A stretch of 64,000 nt of DNA, from assembly GCA_035606695.1 (NCBI GenBank), contig DATNEW010000017.1, positions 62,001-126,000 of the forward strand, written 5' to 3'. Every line of letters starts with the position of its first letter. The stretch's first letter is position 1. The notes under the pieces were generated by a model. That model saw nothing but the letters and a program-made list of their open reading frames with translations, made no database searches and had not been told where the DNA came from. The position numbers and the translations under genes were made by a program. Below are positions 59,865 to 64,000 of the stretch, piece by piece. This DNA is from Gemmatimonadaceae bacterium (GTDB lineage: Bacteria > Gemmatimonadota > Gemmatimonadetes > Gemmatimonadales > Gemmatimonadaceae).

Positions 59865-61285
59865 TGCGCCTTGACGCCATTGATCGTCGTTCCCGCCCAA
59901 TTCAACCCCCGCACGTTCTCGATCACGTTGCCCTGTGAGACATTCTTGAAGGTGCAGTCGAGCACCCGAACATCTTCGATCGGCGCGTTCGGAAATCCCT
60001 TGAGCACCACGCCGTGCGGACTTTTCTCGCTCGTGACGCGCCGCAGTTCGATGTTCCGCGCGACGGGCGTGAAGCGGCCCTTGGCGCCCTCCTCATAGGT
60101 GAAGTCGATCGAGAGGATGGCGTCGGAGACCTGTCCCACCGTGACGTCGCGCATGTAGATGTCGCGCAGCACGCCGCCGCGCATCGCGTTGTTCTTCAGG
60201 CGCAGCACGCTATACAGAATTGGGCTGTCCATGCGGCAGTTGTAGGCGAACACGTTCCAGCAGCCGCCCGAGATCTCACTGCCGACGCTGACGCCGCCAT
60301 GGCCGTCGCGCATCTGGCACTCGCGCACGATGATGTTCTCGCTCGGCACGCCAACCCTGCGGCCATCCTCGTTGCGCCCCGACTTGATGGCGATGCAATC
60401 GTCGCCCGTGTTGAACTCACAGTGCTCGATGAGCACGTCGCAGCACGAGTCGGGATCGACGCCGTCGTTGTTCGGTCCGTGCGTATTGATCTTCACGCCG
60501 CGCACCGTCACGTTCTGACAGAGCGTGGGGTTGATCTCCCACATCGGCGAATTCACGATCGTGACGTTCTCGATGAGGATATTCTTACAGCGATATGGCT
60601 GGATGAAATTCGGCCGCAGACAATCGCCCTCGCCGAACACGCGCTGCGCGACCGGCACCCGCCGCTCGGCCATGTCGAGCAGTCGCTGACGCGACGCGTT
60701 GTAGTTCGGCATGCCGGCCTTCCAGCCCGACTCCTTGCTTCCCTTCCAGAACCACCAATGCGCTTCGTCGGCTTGGCCGTCGAGCGTGCCTTCACCGGTG
60801 ATAGCGATGTCGCTCTGGTCGAGCGCGTAGATGAACGGCGAGTAGTTCATCAGCTCAGTGCTCTCGAATCGCGTGAGCACGGCGGGGAGATACTTCGAGG
60901 TGTCTCGAGTGAACGCCAGCGTCGCGCCCTTCGCGACGTGGAGGTTCACCCTGCTCTCGAGATGAATCGGCCCGGTGAGGAAGCGGCCGGCGGGCACCAA
61001 CACGCGGCCGCCGCCCGCGGCGGCACACGCTTCGACGGCGCGGCGAATCGCATCGGTACAATCGGAGTCGTCGGCGCGCGCGCCGTACCGCGTGATGTCG
61101 AAGTCCCGATTCGGAAATGTCGGCGGAACGATGCGCGCGAGAATCTCGGGCACGAGATCCCATCCACTCTTTCCACTCGGCGGCATCGGCGAACCAACAC
61201 GCGGCCCCGAGCGACACGCCGCGGCGAGCGGAGACACGAGCGTCGCGGCAAGAACACCGTCACGAAGAAATTGTCTGCGGTTCAT
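59861..61285 (-). CDS. GH28 polygalacturonase with a Tat-type lipoprotein leader
   Basis: 474 residues from ATG 61285, overlapping the PL10 stop as ATGA. The leader MNRRQFLRDGVLAATLVSPL has the twin-arginine motif and is followed by AAACRSG, a probable lipobox, so no repeat-derived leader is used here. Catalytic blocks: NNDGVDPDS (about 274), TGDDCIAIKSG (about 295), GHGGVSVGSE (about 331) and VLRLKNNAMRGG. It is an exo- or endo-galacturonidase acting with PL10 and GH105. Confidence 0.93.
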   Translation of the reverse strand: MNRRQFLRDGVLAATLVSPLAAACRSGPRVGSPMPPSGKSGWDLVPEILARIVPPTFPNRDFDITRYGARADDSDCTDAIRRAVEACAAAGGGRVLVPAGRFLTGPIHLESRVNLHVAKGATLAFTRDTSKYLPAVLTRFESTELMNYSPFIYALDQSDIAITGEGTLDGQADEAHWWFWKGSKESGWKAGMPNYNASRQRLLDMAERRVPVAQRVFGEGDCLRPNFIQPYRCKNILIENVTIVNSPMWEINPTLCQNVTVRGVKINTHGPNNDGVDPDSCCDVLIEHCEFNTGDDCIAIKSGRNEDGRRVGVPSENIIVRECQMRDGHGGVSVGSEISGGCWNVFAYNCRMDSPILYSVLRLKNNAMRGGVLRDIYMRDVTVGQVSDAILSIDFTYEEGAKGRFTPVARNIELRRVTSEKSPHGVVLKGFPNAPIEDVRVLDCTFKNVSQGNVIENVRGLNWAGTTINGVKAQ

Positions 61286-62694
61286 GGGCTCGGGTGCGAT
61301 TTGGACCAGACGTCGAAACGCGCCAGCGTCGCTGCCGGCAGTGTCGTGTACCAGCCATAGCCGGACCGGCGGTCGGTGAGCTGGTTCCAGTCGTAGAGCT
61401 TGATGCCCTCGCGATTGGCCATGATCACGCGATTCGTGCCGATCTCGTAGAGACGGCCCCACAGCGGCGGCGCGTTGGGATCGGCGCGAAGCTCGTAGTG
61501 CGCGTACGACAGGCCATGCAGCTGAACGGAACGCAGCCATCGTGTTGCCGCGTACACCGCCTTCACCACGTCTTGCGACGGGCGCGGCAGCGTCATCAGG
61601 AAATCGACAATCTCCGCGCTCTCGAGCGCCGTGAGCGACGTCAGCTCGTACGATCGCGCGCTTACTGGGAGATATGTCAGCGGATCGTGCTGCTGGCCCC
61701 ACGCTGTCAACACGCCGTTGACGCTGACCTGCGCGTCGAGAATGCACGCGATGCCTTTCATCACCGCGGCGCTCGCCGCGGCGCGCTGCTTCACATTCAC
61801 ATTCTGGAAATCTCCCGCGGCGACTTCGCGGAAGATGCTCAGCACGTTGACGGTCGCGTTGTCGTTGAACGTCGCGGCGTCGTGATAGCTGCCCTCGAGC
61901 GGGAATGCCTGGGGGATGCATCCATTCGGCATCTGCGACGCGAGCAAGTAGTCGATGCCGCGCGAGATCGCACGCTCATAGCGCGGATCATGATGCGCCG
62001 AGTCCGCGTGCGCCAAGAAATGGATTTCCTCGGTGGTCTGATCGTTGTCCACCGTCGAGATCCACTCCCACTCATTGCTCTCAGCGTAATAGCTCTCGCC
62101 CGGCTGGCGACTGTGCGCCGCAAAATCGACGTGCTTGGACCAGCCGCCGTTCGGCGCCTGGAAGCTGAGAATCGACTCGGCCATGCGGCGCGCCGAGTCA
62201 CCGGCGAACCACGCCGGCGTCATGTAGCTCTTCACGGAGAAGTCGTGCGTGTACGGCGCGCGCACCATTTCCGTTTTGCCGAGCGTGCGCAGCTCCTGAT
62301 GCATCGACGCGGTGTCGCGCGCGTACATCGCACGCGAGCTCGCGAGGTATGCCATCCACGCGGCGTGGCGCCTTCGCGGAACGAACTTCTCGATGCGCGA
62401 TTCGGCGAGATACGTCGTCGTGTCGGCGGCGGGGCGATAGCCTGGCAGCTTGCGGATTGAATCCATGGGGTTTGGATTCTGGGCGCGTAACGGCGTCATC
62501 CCGAGCACGAGCGCAGCACAGCCTGTCATCCCGAGCCTGAGCGAAGCGAAGGTGAGGGATCTAGCATCCCGAGCGAGGGCCCGGCCAATCCGACGGGACG
62601 GGAGATTCCTCGCTACGCTCGGAATGACACGGGCGCTCGGAATGACAAGGGCGCTCGGAAGGACAAGGGCGCTCGGAATGACGGCCGCGCTCAT
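61282..62694 (-). CDS. PL10 pectate lyase
   Basis: 470 residues from ATG 62694, overlapping the transporter stop as ATGA. The leader is long: a VIPSA-type motif repeated several times, then VARNLPSRRIG, a hydrophobic stretch (LTFASLRLGMTGCAALVLGM) and PLRAQ. Family blocks are PNGGWSKHVDFA, EWISTVDNDQTTEEIHFLA, SQMPNGCIPQAFPLEGSYHD, FNDNATVNVL and GRLYEIGTNRVIMANREG. It cleaves polygalacturonate by beta-elimination, producing the unsaturated ends used by GH105 and KduI. Confidence 0.93.
   Translation of the reverse strand: MSAAVIPSALVLPSALVIPSARVIPSVARNLPSRRIGRALARDARSLTFASLRLGMTGCAALVLGMTPLRAQNPNPMDSIRKLPGYRPAADTTTYLAESRIEKFVPRRRHAAWMAYLASSRAMYARDTASMHQELRTLGKTEMVRAPYTHDFSVKSYMTPAWFAGDSARRMAESILSFQAPNGGWSKHVDFAAHSRQPGESYYAESNEWEWISTVDNDQTTEEIHFLAHADSAHHDPRYERAISRGIDYLLASQMPNGCIPQAFPLEGSYHDAATFNDNATVNVLSIFREVAAGDFQNVNVKQRAAASAAVMKGIACILDAQVSVNGVLTAWGQQHDPLTYLPVSARSYELTSLTALESAEIVDFLMTLPRPSQDVVKAVYAATRWLRSVQLHGLSYAHYELRADPNAPPLWGRLYEIGTNRVIMANREGIKLYDWNQLTDRRSGYGWYTTLPAATLARFDVWSKSHPSP
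62495..62682. repeat. Expanded palindromic repeat coding the PL10 leader
   Basis: The largest copy. The left arm is doubled (62495 and about 62527), the middle has the GGCCGGCCAATCCGACGGG segment, and the right arm is followed by three near-identical half-arms of about 17-18 bp (GGGCGCTCGGAATGACA units) up to 62682. In frame these units give VIPSA, VLPSA and VIPSA. Confidence 0.88.
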
Positions 62695-63959
62695 ACGCCC
62701 AAATCCACCTTCACCAACCGCGGCGACAGCAGATGAATCACGAGCAGCGCCGAGACGTACGCCAATCCGCACACGAGAAAGATCGGCGTGTAGTTATCGC
62801 CGTTGCGCTGGAGCACCCATCCAGTCGCGCGTTGAAACAGAAAGCCGCCCGCCGCACCGAAGAACCCGCCGATGCCGACGACCGAACCGACAGCGCGCTT
62901 CGGGAACATGTCGCTCGCCAGCGTGAAAATGTTCGCCGACCACCATTGATGCGACGCGGCCGCCACGCCCACGATCAACACGGCCAGCCACACGTTCGGC
63001 GCGCTCGGCGCGAACATCGTCGGAACGATGAGCAGCGCGGCGACGAGCATGGTCGTCTTGCGGCCGGCGTTCACCGACCAGCCACGCTTGATGAATGCGC
63101 CCGACAACCAGCCGCCGAAAATCGACCCGGCGTCGGCGAGCAGATAGATCACGATCAGCGGCGCCGCGATCGCGCCAAGCTTCACACCGTAGCGCGCGTC
63201 GAGAAACTTCGGCAGCCAGAAGAGATAGAACCACCAGATCGGATCCGTCATGCCTTTGCCGAGCGCGAACGCCCACGTTTGACGGTGGCCGAGCAGCTCG
63301 AGCCAGCGCACACGCGCCGTCGACTCGGCGGGCTCGCTCTGGATGTATTCGCGTTCGCCTTGCGAGAGACGAGGATGTTCCTGCGGCGGACGATAGACGA
63401 TCAGCCAGAAGATCAACCACGTCGCGCTCAACAAACCCGTCCAGATGAACGCCGCGCGCCATCCGAACGTCAGTGCGATCCACGGCACGACGAGCGGCGT
63501 GACGATCGCGCCGACGTTGCTCCCCGCGTTGAAGATGCCGGTCGCCAACGCGCGTTCGCGCGAAGGAAACCACTCGGCGACGGTCTTGATCGACGCCGGG
63601 AAGTTGCCTGATTCACCAAGGCCGAGTCCGAAGCGGGCGAGACTGAACTGAAATGCGTTGCGGGCGAGCGAGTGCGACATCGCCGACAAGCTCCACACGA
63701 CGATCGAAATCGCGTAGCCGATGCGCGTGCCGACCTTGTCGAGCAACCGTCCGGCGAAGAGAAAACCGATCGCATAGGCGGCGGTGAACCATGACACCAC
63801 CGCGCTGTATTGTGTCTCCGACCAGTGCAGCTCGCGTTGCAGCGTCGGCGCGAGAATGCCAAGGACCTGGCGATCGATGTAGTTGATCGTGGTCGCGAAG
63901 AACAGCAACGCGCAGATCGTCCATCGATATCTGCCGATTTTCATCAAGGCGCCGCTCAC
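62691..63959 (-). CDS. exuT: MFS hexuronate importer (ExuT/ACS family)
   Basis: 422 residues from GTG 63959; ATG 63944 (MKIGRYRW) is an alternative. About 12 membrane segments are present. ACS-family features are FFATTINYIDRQVLGILAPT, GLGESGNFPASIKTVAEWFP, RERALATGIFNAGSNVGA and WWFYLFWLPKFL. Relatives import galacturonate, glucuronate or their unsaturated forms with protons. It heads the visible part of the pectin operon and is coupled to PL10. Confidence 0.9.
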   Translation of the reverse strand: MSGALMKIGRYRWTICALLFFATTINYIDRQVLGILAPTLQRELHWSETQYSAVVSWFTAAYAIGFLFAGRLLDKVGTRIGYAISIVVWSLSAMSHSLARNAFQFSLARFGLGLGESGNFPASIKTVAEWFPSRERALATGIFNAGSNVGAIVTPLVVPWIALTFGWRAAFIWTGLLSATWLIFWLIVYRPPQEHPRLSQGEREYIQSEPAESTARVRWLELLGHRQTWAFALGKGMTDPIWWFYLFWLPKFLDARYGVKLGAIAAPLIVIYLLADAGSIFGGWLSGAFIKRGWSVNAGRKTTMLVAALLIVPTMFAPSAPNVWLAVLIVGVAAASHQWWSANIFTLASDMFPKRAVGSVVGIGGFFGAAGGFLFQRATGWVLQRNGDNYTPIFLVCGLAYVSALLVIHLLSPRLVKVDLGV

Positions 63960-64000
63960 GGCAAGTCCGGTCGCGCCGGACGCCGTGACGGCGGGATCGC
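63956..64000 (-). CDS. C-terminal tail of an unidentified upstream gene (partial)
   Basis: A 14-codon open frame (AIPPSRRPARPDLP) enters from the right edge and ends in TGA at 63956-63958. The stop overlaps GTG 63959 of the transporter as GTGA, the same coupling used elsewhere in this operon, which suggests a real upstream operon gene. It is too short to identify. Confidence 0.4.
   Translation of the reverse strand, partial: AIPPSRRPARPDLP

Noticed and set aside
59861-61921. A 686-codon frame extending the GH28 gene upstream
   Set aside because: The extra codons run through the PL10 gene in another frame; ATG 61285 starts a Tat leader and overlaps the PL10 stop.
62495-62682. Tandem short units resembling a CRISPR array
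   Set aside because: The units are directly adjacent without unique spacers, differ in length, and belong to the dispersed palindromic family; no cas genes are present.

Overview
The window is high-GC DNA from a free-living bacterium that degrades plant polysaccharides. It has no rRNA, tRNA or other strong taxonomic marker. SusC/SusD outer-membrane pairs in a high-GC genome, a lipoprotein resembling a TonB plug domain, and abundant palindromic repeats reading VIPSAARNL...FLAALGMT together suggest Gemmatimonadota. That assignment is an inference, not proven. No stretch longer than about 300 bp lacks a gene. Layout, with most genes on the minus strand: (1) 1-3378, a partial PLP aminotransferase, a degenerate SerB-like HAD protein, a ROK/XylR-type regulator and a small lipoprotein. 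(2) 3334-22121, a glucuronoxylan locus read right to left: SusC, SusD, GH10, GH3, FCD-type GntR regulator, GH10, GH3, a GH115-GH43 fusion and aldose epimerase. A divergent sialate-type O-acetylesterase sits at its head. (3) 24385-34301, xylose and glucuronate use: glucarate-dehydratase-like enolase, GH67 alpha-glucuronidase, XylA, XylB and a XylFGH-type ABC importer. (4) 34396-42342, UxuB-type reductase, a CE15-SGNH fusion esterase, and an operon uxuA-serA-FAD hydroxyacid dehydrogenase-serB. (5) 42580-51612, a second SusC/SusD pair ending in a truncated GH43 remnant, then small unrelated genes, including a trypsin-like protein with an unusual base composition. (6) 51726-64000, a tightly packed pectin operon: uronate MFS importer, PL10, GH28, GH105, KduD, KduI, DUF4861 protein, a GH28-CE8 fusion and a GDSL-esterase fusion. 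The pathway reads as follows. Xylan is deacetylated, freed from lignin esters (CE15), cut (GH10) and debranched (GH115, GH67, GH43, GH3). Products are imported by SusCD and an ABC system. Xylose goes through XylA/XylB, and glucuronate through UxuB/UxuA. Pectin is de-esterified (CE8, acetylesterase), cleaved (PL10, GH28, GH105), imported and converted by KduI/KduD. UxaC, KdgK and Eda are not in the window. The most unusual observation is that eight secreted or lipidated proteins have N-termini encoded by one palindromic repeat family, always in the same orientation and reading frame, so that the repeat supplies the basic region and hydrophobic core of the signal peptide. In four pectin-operon genes the start codon overlaps the upstream stop (ATGA or GTGA) just before the repeat, which strongly suggests that the repeat is translated. 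A second theme is four two-enzyme fusions joining activities usually encoded separately. A third is a set of shared operator-like palindromes at the hexuronate promoters.
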